Below, one piece after another: positions 10,729 through 21,400 of a DNA stretch of 64,000 nucleotides. The notes beneath the pieces were generated by a model. The model saw only the letters and a program-made list of their open reading frames with translations. It did not search any database and was not told the DNA's origin. The DNA is taken from positions 31,447,056 through 31,511,055 of the forward strand of contig OX411556.1 in NCBI GenBank assembly GCA_948146395.1, read 5' to 3'. This stretch comes from Fragum whitleyi (Eukaryota > Mollusca > Bivalvia > Cardiida > Cardiidae). The translations under genes were made by a program, and so were the position numbers. Position 1 is the stretch's first letter. Each line of letters opens with the position of its first letter.

Positions 10729-12041
10729 GGGGAGTCCGGGGCAAAGTGTTACATTTTTTAAACAATTTGCACATTTTTCGACACCATAGCTCTTTTGCAT
10801 TTATTTAATATGTGTATCGAAAATTTAACAAATTTCGAACTAAAAAATACTTTTATTAAACAATTTCATCATGTTATATGAATTTTATACGCAAACAAAA
10901 ACATCCGGGTAAATGTAACACATTGCCCCAGACTTTTTGGGCAAAGTGTTGCACCTACTCGGGCAAAGTGTTACATGGCATATAGTCGCCACGAAAAGGA
11001 CTTCGATTTGCTTTTTCTATACCGGGATAAACGTGACAGGCTTTTTTGCCAAATATATTTCAAAATCAGACTGCATGTTTCACACACACTGACTTGGTCA
11101 CCCATGACAAAATGAAGCGCAGTTCTTGCACCTAACAAAATGATTCAAGGTGTTTCCTTAATAAAAAGATACTCGGATCATATGCTAAAATATTTGTTTG
11201 TTTTTTTCTCTTTTCTTTTTTAAAAAAAGAAAAAAACCATTAAAACTCGTACTGTGTGGCAATTTGAATAAAATCTAAGGGGCTTGTGACTACTTGGACC
11301 TACTGTAGCTTCGAACGAGTCTTCAACGGTAGAACTTCATAACAGCTAAATTGCACTGAACTACTCAGGCCTATTAAGTTTCTTAATTTTAAACTCTACA
11401 TCTATGAAATTAAATGAAAAAATCTGTGATTTGCCACAAATATTTAGTAATTGGCCCATTGGACCGCCAAATCCTTATTTCAACATGCCCGACTATTTAG
11501 CGGACAAAGAGTTTTGGGAAATTTGATCTCAGTTTTTCGTGCACCGGTTTGCACAAACGTTTAACTTCATCACTGAATTCGTTTCAGCCTCTAAATCTTG
11601 TTATCTGGAATACTGGCGTTAAACATCATGTGGGCAAAATGTTACACTGTAACATTTTGCCCCATGTCCCGTGTAACACTTTGCCCCAATCGCAACTTTT
11701 CGGAAAACGACACTCATGCAAAGAAAGAAAGGTTTACAGTACCATTACTTCAAAAGTCAGCTTCTGGATAACAGGATCCTAAAATCACATAACTTTTCTA
11801 TTTATTGTACATTTATATGACGAGGGGGGTATTTGCGAAGATAGTAAGCCTTGAATTTAATGTTGTGTCACAAAAGTCAGTCGTTTTCTGATTTTTCTTA
11901 AATGGACATTCCTATTTGATGTCTCTAACATGCAGCAAAACATGCATAATCAAAAAACTTTTTCTACTAATGATGCCAAAAGAAAATATTTGAAACGTAA
12001 CACTTTGCCCCGTGTAACCGTGACTAAGCCACTGTCTCCCC
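10729..12041. mobile_element. Non-autonomous DNA transposon, GGGGCAAAGTGTTAC family
   Basis: A 1313-bp element bounded by TA (10727-10728) and TA (12042-12043). Its ends are GGGGAGTCCGGGGCAAAGTG at the left and, as complement at the right, GGGGAGACAGTGGC leading into GGGGCAAAGTGTTACG. The word GGGCAAAGTGTTRCA or its complement recurs internally at ~10925-10980 and ~11630-11695. No transposase ORF is present. A TA duplication fits Tc1/mariner/pogo-type transposition, but the superfamily cannot be assigned from ends alone. Confidence 0.8.
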
Positions 12042-12249
12042 TACATGGATGATAAGCGGCTTTAAGCAGAGGTTGGCGAGAACAAAAGATAAAGTTATAA
12101 TTTTGGTTCTTTTTTGTTGCAAGGGAGTTTACTTTCAGATTCATGATAACTGAGGAGGTAAACATTTTTTTTTGTAAGGTCGACTAGCAGTTGTTTAAGT
12201 TACGTGAATTTCATGATGATTATAAATGGAATTGAACCATTTCTTTTTA

Positions 12250-14945
12250 GATCTGTATCTGTATCTGTATGTGTACGTTGTAGAATCCTTAAAAGGCTTT
12301 TATACAACGGAAGTGTGTGTTGCCATATTACTGGCTCTCGTTTTTGAGGGCCGTCTTAAAGGCCGCTAACGAGCCTGCATGCACTGTTGCATTTGGCAGG
12401 TGATTCCACTGGATAGTGGTGTTTACAAAGAATGAATGCTTGTATTGTGTTGTTTTTGCAGCGGGTATGGCTAGGCTTTTTGTGTTGTTGCAAACATGTT
12501 TTTCTACTATGTTTGTGCTGATGTGATCAGTGTTTTTCTTTGTTCTAATTGACCTTTTTGGCTTTTGGAATGTGAGGAATTTTGATGCAGGCAGGGACGG
12601 TACTAACCCCTCAACCACCTTGTACATTAGGACAAGTCGCAGATTTTTCCTTCTTTCTTCTAGGGGCTCAAGTTCTAGTTCTTTTTTGAAGCGATGAATA
12701 GTTCCTGGCTCTCTAGTTCTATAGTCGTTTTTGATGAATCGTATAGCTTTGTTTTGGATTTTCTCCAATTTATCTATGTCTGATTGTTGGTAGGGGTCCC
12801 AGATTGTTGCTCCATATTCCATGATAGATCTTACTAATGTTATGTATGCAGTTTTCCTGCATGATTCTGGTACTTTCTTTAGATTCCTTTTTAATAATCC
12901 AAGACTAGAGTTGGCTTTGTTTGAGACAATTTTGATATGCTTGTTCCATTTTAGATCATTTGAGATTTGTAGTCCGAGGTATGGATTGTCCTGTACTTCT
13001 TGAAGAATGTGATTATTTAGTTCATAGAATTTAGATGATTTCTGATTGATTGACATTATGTAGCACTTTTTGGCATTGAATCTCATTCCCCATTTATCTG
13101 CCCAAGCTTCTAAGTTTTTTAAGTCATTTTGAAGTTTTGTATGGTCTTCATTTTTCTTGATGGTTCGGTACAGGAGGCAATCATCTGCAAAGAGCCGCAC
13201 TGATGATGTGACTTCATCTGGGAGGTCATTTATGTGACATAAAAACATCAGAGGGCCTAATACAGTTCCTTGGGGTACACCGGAGTCTACTGTTGTTTCT
13301 TCTGAGAACTCCCCATCCACTACTGTTCTCATTGTTCTTTTTGTTAAGAAGTTTGATAGCCACTTGTGAATGTTCCCATGAATTCCATATTGGTAGAGTT
13401 TGTGTAATAATTTATCATGTGGGACTGTATCAAAAGCTTTAGAAAAATCTAGTATAGCCACATCAACTTGGTTGCCTTTGTCATTTTCAGATAAGAAGTC
13501 ATTTATTGTTGTTATCAGTTGGGTTTCACATGAATATCCTGATCTAAATCCATGGTTGAGGTCTGTAAGGATTTGGTTTTGTTCAAGATGTTTAAGCAAA
13601 TGTCTACAAATGATGTGTTCAAGTATCTTACAAGGAACTGATGTAAGGGATACTGGTCTGTAATTTTCTGCCTGATGTTTATCTCCCTTCTTGAAAATGC
13701 TTGAGATATTTGCATTCCTCCAGTCTTTGGGTAGCTCTCCTGTGTCAAGGGATTTCTGCATTATTATCTGTAGAGAGGGGGCTAGTTCTTTAGCACATTC
13801 CTTTAGAATTTTGTTTGGTATTTGGTCTGGTCCTGATGCCTTATTTGTATTTATTTTCAATAAGAGTTTATATAGGCCATATTCGTTTATGATGATTGGT
13901 TCAATTGTTGTTTTAGCCTTCAGTCTTGTTGTTGGAAGATCTCCTTGAAATGTGGTTTTAGTAAATACAGATTTGAATTGCTTAAGGAGGATTTCAGCCT
14001 TCCCTATGCTGTCAGTCACTAGTTTTGTCCCTTCTTTAAGAGGGGCAATTCCACCTGATTCTTGTTTTTTGGATTTGATGTATTTCCAGAAAGGTTTATG
14101 ATTGTTAGTTTCTAGGCCTTCTATGATATTTCTGTTGACATATTCCCATTCAGCCCTACGGAGTTGTTTTTTGCAGGTTTTTTGAAAAGCTCTATAGTTG
14201 TTCCATTTGTTAGTCTTTTTTGCTTGTTTATAAAGTCGTTGCTTTCTTTTAATTGCTTTCCTTTCCTTGTGTCTAATCCAGGGTATGGTGTTTCTTGATT
14301 TGATTTCTTTACTTGGAATATTTTTCTCCATTGAATTAAATAATGATTTTTTAAAGTAGTTCCACAGGTCTTCTGTACTGTTCCCTTTCTGAAGATTTTC
14401 CGTTAGTTTGTCTCTCAGTTTGAGGAGGTCTGATTTTAGTTGGTTCCAGTCTGCTTTTTTGTATATGTAGCATTTCCTGGCCTTTTTCTTATTGTGTTTT
14501 ACTTTTGTTTCAAAATCAGTTATTATCATGTCATGATCAGATATTCCTGGGATGTTTACAGATGATTTGACCATGGTGGGATTTGTTACAAAGACTAAGT
14601 CTAGAAGATTGTTTTCTCTAGTAGGTGTTGTGTGTATCTGGGTGAAGTTGTAGCTTGAGGTTATATCTGCTAATTCTTGTTGGATTTCTCTGTTTTGTCC
14701 TGTTGCTGTCTTGTTTGACCAGTTGATATTTGGACAGTTGAAATCTCCTGTTAGTATTATATTTGTGATATTTGTTTGGTCTATTATTTCAAATGACTTT
14801 TTTAGTTCATTTATGTGTTTTTGCTCTCTTTGAGGCATGTAGAATCCTCCTACTAGTAGGTCTTTGTTATTGTTCATTTTTATTTTCACCCATTCCATTT
14901 CCCCTTCTGTGATGAATGATGTTTGTTCAACTGAGTTAATTGACT
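12250..14945 (-). mobile_element. 5'-truncated LINE (APE-type non-LTR retrotransposon)
   Basis: Minus-strand retrotransposon covering most of one ORF, a short 3' UTR and a 3' tail of three (ACAGAT) hexamers at about 12252-12270. The 5' end is truncated inside the endonuclease domain. The similarity starts around 14940, so the upstream open codons up to 15027 are probably flanking host DNA. The truncated 5' end lies only ~240 bp from the start codon of the divergently oriented galactosyltransferase gene. 5' truncation is typical of target-primed reverse transcription. Confidence 0.85.
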
Positions 14946-15027
14946 CAGTTAATAGATAGGTTAATGAAATAGTAATTGATAGAAAATCGGTATTAAATGG
15001 TATGAAAACATAACTTTCAGAGTACAA
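12328..15027 (-). CDS. LINE ORF2: partial endonuclease plus reverse transcriptase
   Basis: An open frame of 899 codons with no ATG at its upstream end (it opens with TTG), as expected for a truncated element. The EEP/APE endonuclease is partial: the N-terminal Asn/Glu motif is missing, but GDFN (about 14748-14737) and SDHD (about 14541-14530) are present. The reverse transcriptase follows with SGPDQIPNKIL, NYRPVSLTSVPCKILE, LDFSKAFDTV, GVPQGTVLGPLMF and FADD (about 13191-13180). The style resembles the CR1/Jockey group; that is an impression, not a phylogeny. The frame is uninterrupted, which suggests a fairly young insertion. It cannot initiate its own nicking without a complete endonuclease. 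Confidence 0.9.
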   Translation of the reverse strand: MYSESYVFIPFNTDFLSITISLTYLLTESINSVEQTSFITEGEMEWVKIKMNNNKDLLVGGFYMPQREQKHINELKKSFEIIDQTNITNIILTGDFNCPNINWSNKTATGQNREIQQELADITSSYNFTQIHTTPTRENNLLDLVFVTNPTMVKSSVNIPGISDHDMIITDFETKVKHNKKKARKCYIYKKADWNQLKSDLLKLRDKLTENLQKGNSTEDLWNYFKKSLFNSMEKNIPSKEIKSRNTIPWIRHKERKAIKRKQRLYKQAKKTNKWNNYRAFQKTCKKQLRRAEWEYVNRNIIEGLETNNHKPFWKYIKSKKQESGGIAPLKEGTKLVTDSIGKAEILLKQFKSVFTKTTFQGDLPTTRLKAKTTIEPIIINEYGLYKLLLKINTNKASGPDQIPNKILKECAKELAPSLQIIMQKSLDTGELPKDWRNANISSIFKKGDKHQAENYRPVSLTSVPCKILEHIICRHLLKHLEQNQILTDLNHGFRSGYSCETQLITTINDFLSENDKGNQVDVAILDFSKAFDTVPHDKLLHKLYQYGIHGNIHKWLSNFLTKRTMRTVVDGEFSEETTVDSGVPQGTVLGPLMFLCHINDLPDEVTSSVRLFADDCLLYRTIKKNEDHTKLQNDLKNLEAWADKWGMRFNAKKCYIMSINQKSSKFYELNNHILQEVQDNPYLGLQISNDLKWNKHIKIVSNKANSSLGLLKRNLKKVPESCRKTAYITLVRSIMEYGATIWDPYQQSDIDKLEKIQNKAIRFIKNDYRTREPGTIHRFKKELELEPLEERRKNLRLVLMYKVVEGLVPSLPASKFLTFQKPKRSIRTKKNTDHISTNIVEKHVCNNTKSLAIPAAKTTQYKHSFFVNTTIQWNHLPNATVHAGSLAAFKTALKNESQ

Positions 15028-15183
15028 GTACGCGGAGGGTTAAAAGGCTTACATGCACGATTATTAAGGTTAAGAGGATATGTCATGTATTTTATGGCAC
15101 AAACAATTCACCATACCATATACGGTATTCAGCTAGAGTTACGTGGCATGACAACTCTTCACTAAAGAAGGTTGTGGACCAAT
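14946..15183 (+). promoter_or_regulatory. Presumptive 5' UTR/promoter interval of the galactosyltransferase gene
   Basis: This is the only non-transposon sequence between the LINE end and the start codon at 15184. No TATA box or initiator was identified with confidence. Either the promoter lies here, or upstream non-coding exons exist on the far side of the LINE. Assignment is by position only. Confidence 0.3.
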
Positions 15184-15433
15184 ATGTCAGCCAAAGGCGG
15201 CTTCACGATCTCTCGGACTGGAATTATAACGTTTTCTGTCGGAATTCTGTTTGGTTTTGCTTGTACATATATGTTCGTTTTCTCTTCTGTGATACCTTCA
15301 TTCCCCTCAGCAACTCGAACAGTGTTTACCCAGCAACAAGTGCCGTTTATCCCGAAAGATCCACACAGCCATGGCGAAAATGACAACTTGAAAGGTCCAA
15401 CTGAAACTGTCAAATGGACGGATAAACATGCGG
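15184..15433 (+). CDS. C1GALT1: C1GALT1-like coding exon 1
   Basis: Encodes residues 1-83 plus the first base of codon 84: start Met, signal anchor and stem. The donor is GGTAAAC at 15434. The frame stays open into the intron up to 15573, but similarity and the phase match to exon 2 support splicing at 15433. Confidence 0.88.
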
Positions 15434-18400
15434 GTAAACAATTAAAATATTTTAAATATGCTACAAACGAAAAGCTGACTGTACGTCATCTGGTTTCGGT
15501 TATCAAAAGGATTCCAGATTTCGTTTTTGACATATTCGTAACCTATATTTTTCGTACCCAATTAGCCTTTTGACCCATACACTGGTCCTATTGTCGACTT
15601 TCATTAACAGTTTCATACATGAATCAACAGTAAGACTAGTCTATTTGACCACTTTAAGAGGAGTTAAAGATTTTCAACAATGTTTTGGCAGTTTAGGTCC
15701 TTCAGTCTTGCAGTAAAAAGCTATATTATTTCCTAGACTGACAAAATTAAAAAGTTGCCTTTCCTCAGGGATTTTTGGGACGCAGATAACTGCATCAATA
15801 TACGCATAAAATTCAATCTGTTCGCACGATTGTTTGCAACCAGTGTCCACGGGAAGCACAAAAATATTTTTGGGAAAGGGCTCTAAATGACTTGGAAACA
15901 GTTTAAACTTTGCAAATGAGTCTTTATCATCGAAAAAATCATAACATGCAAAATTTTAACAGAGGGTTACCATCAATGACAGGTGCGCTTGATTTATCTT
16001 TAGAGGATGGAATGTTCAGGCAGACATGGGGAAGATCTGGAAATTTCTGTCAGACACTCGGTCTGACAGTGCTAGATAATCTGTCAGACCGAACGAAATT
16101 CTGTCAGACCGAAAGATCAGAATAAAAAGACACAATTTGCGATATTTTTCAAAGTATTTATAAACCCTTATGAAGTCACCTGTTAGGTCTGGTTGCCTCA
16201 TGCTTTTTTTATTTTTCCTTGCGCTTGTCATCACTGTCCTCCGTGGACTCAGATTTGCACTTAGAACCAGGTCGAGTGCCAGAAAAATACTTCATCTTAT
16301 CAAAAAAACTCATTATAAATGCGTAAAAATACTTACCTAAATCGGTTCTGTCTGAATCAGCTGGCGAAGAGCGAAAGAATAAGTGGGGAACCAAACGGAC
16401 CGGTGCTCAAAAAACGAACGGCGTGAGAAACACATTATCATAAAAACTTTCGCGAGGAATGTTCTAGAAACTGAATCGGGTCAAACTCGATTATACACTT
16501 TGCATGCTTTTACAGCCTAGATGTACTTTGTTCGATAAATATTTTCGGTAGTACTTCTTGCTACCAATCAAGTAGGCATAAACAAAATAAAAGTAATTTC
16601 CGGCGACAGTCTCAATTTTTACTTGGATAAGTTTTCAGTTCTTATTAGGTAGATTTGCCGATCTTTTTTATACAGACAATCATCAAAATTATTATTGGAC
16701 AGTGGGACTGACGGAAAGGAAAAGCAAGTCGGACATTGTGAAATTTCATCGGACAGGTCCGAAGGTCCGACGGTCTTTGCCATGACTGTTCAGGTGATAA
16801 TGGTCATCTCCGTCTGAGAACGTTCTTGTTTTTACTTAGGCATTTTGAGACTGCAATCTGCTATTTTAAAAGCTATAAGTAAACATAACTTTGTTTTATG
16901 ATATGACAACAAAAAATCAGCCACAAAAATTGTTTTAAACTATTACAGAGCTTTAATTAACTTATTTTAAAGGACAGATTTTTATTTGATTGAAAAATGG
17001 AATTGGGGCTTTTTTTTTTATTTATTTGGATTGTTCGTCATTCTACCTAGGCTTGTACACAAATTAAAAAAGGTTGTTTACAGATCGTACTGTTATTACC
17101 ATTACTAAAGGAAAATTAATGTCAAGTAACCATTTACTTATCTTTTGTAAATTATAAGCCGACAACTGAGATGATGTGTTGTTTTTCCCCAAAATGAACA
17201 CTGGTTTTCAACGAGTATGCAAATGACCACAACGTCCAAAAATCATCACTTATTTAAATCAATAAGTCCAAAAAAAGTCTACCACTGGTTATGTTTTCGT
17301 ATGAATTTTTTTGGATATTTTGCGACATTGCGTCGTTGCTACATCAGATCCGTTCATCAAGTAATCTTTATTATTGAGAATATCTGGCCAATTCAATCAT
17401 GACAAAAAAAATGGTACAAGTTAATATGTTATGTATTCAAAGCTCCTAAACAGCTTATGACCAACATGGTTAACTGATATAACTAAAAGAAAATATGGAA
17501 ACATTGTGGAAAGTGATAAAATTACTTTTTACATCACTTACCACAATGTTCCACTGTTTGAAAATGAATTTCTCAGCCATGTTGGGACCCCTGAAATAAG
17601 GACAGGGACACCTGATCTAAAGGTTGAGTCCCTGGGACTCCTAATTTTTAAAAGCTTGGGAAAACCCTGCTTTCCTATACTATTTCTTATTTCATTACCT
17701 TAGATAAAAGATAGTGGAAAAAGAAGGAATTGCTTGTAACAAGCTATTTCTTTTTTAACCATACTGTTTTTCTTTCTATAAATCATAAAATTGCTAAATA
17801 ATTATTAAAGTTTTATGAAAGACCTCATCCTGTTATTATCAGGGATGACCTGTAAACTTTGCGGCTAACAGGCTCAACTGGCTTGTAGCTAGTGTCAAAT
17901 CTTACACTTTATAATATAAGGCTAATGCAGGGTTGTGAAATTCCCATGACAGACTTGTCCTACACAGTTTTTCTACCTGCAAGGTAAGTGCAGGCAAGTA
18001 AATTTTCCTTTGCCATTAGTCCATGGACAAGTAAATCAAGGACAAAATCTTTGAATGGATTGGTAATTGATAACGGTAGGAGATCAATGAGCCAAATGTT
18101 TGTATCAAAAGGTAAAAATATTGTTTTCAATGAAGAAAATGCTGGGTTCAAGTATTTTCTTCTTTTAGAACAATAATTTCTCTTATTCATCTATTCTGTT
18201 TTTTGTGGACAAGTTCATGTTGGTCCTTGACAAGTAGAAAATCATTGTTTATTTGTCGAGGGACTAGTAGAGAAAATGCGCATTTCCACACCCATGGCTA
18301 AGGACTTGTCCTTTGGAATGTATTATCAATCTCAAGAATCTGCATCTTTGAATGTCAAGATAAAGATAATCATTCTGTCTAGGTCAAGGTCAATAATCAA

Positions 18401-21400
18401 GGTCAAACTTGAAGAAAAAAAGGTTGTTATAAAGTGTGAAATAAGTCAATAAAAAATTGATTATGTTTCAGTGAGGTCAAGAATGTACAATGTGTGAATA
18501 AAAAAATATATCAATAAAGGAATTAAATATTTAGGGTTCTCCTTTTCAATGTACATTTTGTCATATATGCTGGAATATCTTATAGAATTTTCTTATGATA
18601 AAATTCAAAGAAAACTGATGTTGAGTTGTAGGAAAGGGGACAAACAGTTTATAGCAAGGAATTATAAAAATTCACCTTTTATATTGGCAAATAAAACAAA
18701 CAAACAAAAAGAAGATCAATGATTCAGTAAACAGTTAGAGAAATGGAAATTTATATACCAGTCATTTATTATACATGTATTGTGGGGCTTGTGTCCTAGG
18801 AGGCTTTTGTCCCAGGGGGCTTTTGTCCTACACTCAATCATACCATAGTTTCCGACTTACGGTTATCCGGACCTTGTTGTTAGACTCATGACTAGTTAAG
18901 TGTTATATGAACACATCATATTTTTAATTTCAGAAGAGTCTGATGCCGTAGCTCGCCAGTTATATGATCAAGTCAAGGTGCTGTGTTGGGTGATGACAAA
19001 CCCAAATAACCATGAATCCAAAGCTAAACATGTGAAAGCTACATGGGGAAAGAGATGTAACATTTTGGGTAAATATTAATTCTATTAATTCTATTTTATT
19101 TCAAACATTTTGATTAAAATGATCTTTATCCTTGAGTGCTCTCAGAAACAAAAGTACTGTCGTGGGACAACAAAAGATTCTATCCAAGGATTCTACCTGA
19201 AGGCAATTTTTTCATTGGCGCGAGCGCTGACAGAAGCAGTTTGTATACAAAAAAAGAATCTGTAAAGTCTTCTGTCATGGTACAAGGGTCAGTAAAGATG
19301 TAGTATTGTAATTGGAAAAAGTAAATTGATTATCCTAGAACACACCGAAATCATTCATAATACCCAGTTTAATTGACAATTAACTCTTATTGGTGATCGG
19401 TCATGCATCAACGATTGTAGGTGACAGGTGTTAGAAACATGTGAAACTTTGGTAAATTTATATTACTAGCACTGAAATCTCACCGAAATCAAATAGAAAT
19501 TGAATAAATAAGAAACCAAAACATTATAAAGAAGTCAACTTGTATTTCATAATTGAAATGTCATGGGTTTTCAAGAGGCACTTCTATGAAAATGAAACTT
19601 ATAAGATTATCAAGCTGAATATAGATTGTTTCAAAATTTCATCATAATTAAAGTGCAAAAAGTACTTGATGGACTTAATGTGATTCAGCATTTATTTTGA
19701 AAATTTATTTTCTAAAATGGTTCAATCTAAGAAGGAAAATAAGGTGGTATAGACTAAGATCAGACTGCACATCTTTGTCTTTACTTCATGCTAAAGCAGA
19801 TGTAGTTCATTTTAAGTGTGAAAAGGGTTAACTTAATTATCATGTGACTGCTTAGCAAAAAGAAAAAAAAAGGATAACACATGTTGGATAATTGCTACCA
19901 TTTGCTCTATTTTCATATTTGAATTTTTTTTTACTGGGTAACTAGATTTTGAAATAACCCTTATTAAGAGAATTGGCCAAAGATCAAATGAGTATGATCA
20001 GACATGTTACTTATGCAAACAATGTATTTTGGTTAGAAAATATGATAATTCATATTTGAACGCAAATGTATCTCCCATTCCCACACTATTTTCAACAAAG
20101 AAAGTGCTGAAAAAACCATACCTGTATTTTTTGGAATTGCATTTAGGGTGAAAATCCTTCCCCATCAGGCTGGGATCCAATTTTTCTGCTTGGAATCCAA
20201 CTTTTTTTCTACATTTGGATTCCTTGTTGCTAATTTTACAATCCTAGTGAGAGCCCTGATCATTTATATGTAAAAGCTACCAAATGATAAAAGTTTTTTT
20301 TCATCTGTTTTCAGGGGTTGACAGTGACTTGACACTAACTCCTGAGATTAAGGAGTCAATAATGACTCCTAACACATGAAATCAAGGAGTCCAAGCTCAA
20401 TTTGAGGAGCCGAATTTTTATAATGGGAGATCATTGTAGAAAAGAAGAAATTGCTTGTTATAAGATATTTTTCCCCACAATCTTCTTCCAAATATTTTTT
20501 TTTGTTCAAAAAACTTCAGGATGCAAGCGAAATGTTTTCTTCAACAATTTTTGTACAGAAAAAATCTGCAGTTAAGCCAAGTGTTAGAAAGGAACAGGAT
20601 CTGTACATTTGTTTTTCAAAATATTCTCATATGACCTGTGGAAATCCATGACTCCGTATTTGCAAACGGAAGGAGGCCCAACTCGTAAACAAGGAGTCTC
20701 TGGCTCCTTGAATCCCCTTAGTGCAAGCATATTTTTTAAGGTCACTTGTCTCTGAACAATTCAATAAAAAAAACAAGTATTAGAATGAAATTAAAAAGAT
20801 CTACTTGATGATTATCCAGATGGTATCCTTATCATAGTAATGTATTCTAAGGGTTAGAATAAATGCTTTAATGAAGAAAACTGGTGTGTTCCTACATTTT
20901 TTTCTTAAAAAATAATGTTTTCTGAAAATGCATAGTTTCCTTTTTATGTGGATATAATTTAAAATTATATCAAAGGAGATCCATGGCTTTGCTTCATTTC
21001 TACAAGTTGTTAATACTTCAGTATTTATGAGTACCACCAAAGATGACAGTTTACCTGCTGTAGCTCTGCCAGTTCAAGAAGGAAGGGACAATTTGTGGGC
21101 CAAGACGAAAGAAGCTTTTAAATATGTGTATGAAAGTTATGACCAGTACGCAGATTGGTTCATGAAGGCTGATGATGACACCTATGTGATTGTTGAAAAC
21201 TTAAGGTAAAGATTAGGAAATTAAACATATTATATTATTATAGTATGATCTATGTCCCTGGAATGAAATAATCCTGTTGAATATTTTTGATATTACACAA
21301 GTGTTATTATGCTAGTGGAATAACTATGTAAATGAGCTAAGAATGGATAGCATTGTTAAATTTGTGTTTGGAAAATGACGTCATAATGGATTGATGTAAT

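Larger units (their letters stand above)
15434..18933 (+). other. Intron 1 of the C1GALT1-like gene
   Basis: 3500 bp, GT-AG. It contains a hAT-like 768-bp element, a hairpin of the MITE-D type, a MITE-like unit at about 17930-18295, AGGTCA-rich sequence at about 18380-18405 and three GGGGCTTTTGTCC-like direct repeats at about 18783-18836. No other coding sequence was seen. Confidence 0.75.

Noticed and set aside
13400..13948. Plus-strand open frames at 13400-13663 and 13691-13948
   Set aside because: They are antisense shadows of the LINE reverse transcriptase.
15172..15183. Start codon of the C1GALT1-like gene at 15172
   Set aside because: The codon there is TTG. The first ATG in frame is at 15184, directly before the signal anchor.
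19146..19270. Extra exon in intron 2
   Set aside because: No similarity to the enzyme family. The phase and protein join between exons 2 and 3 is already complete (ILVFMS).
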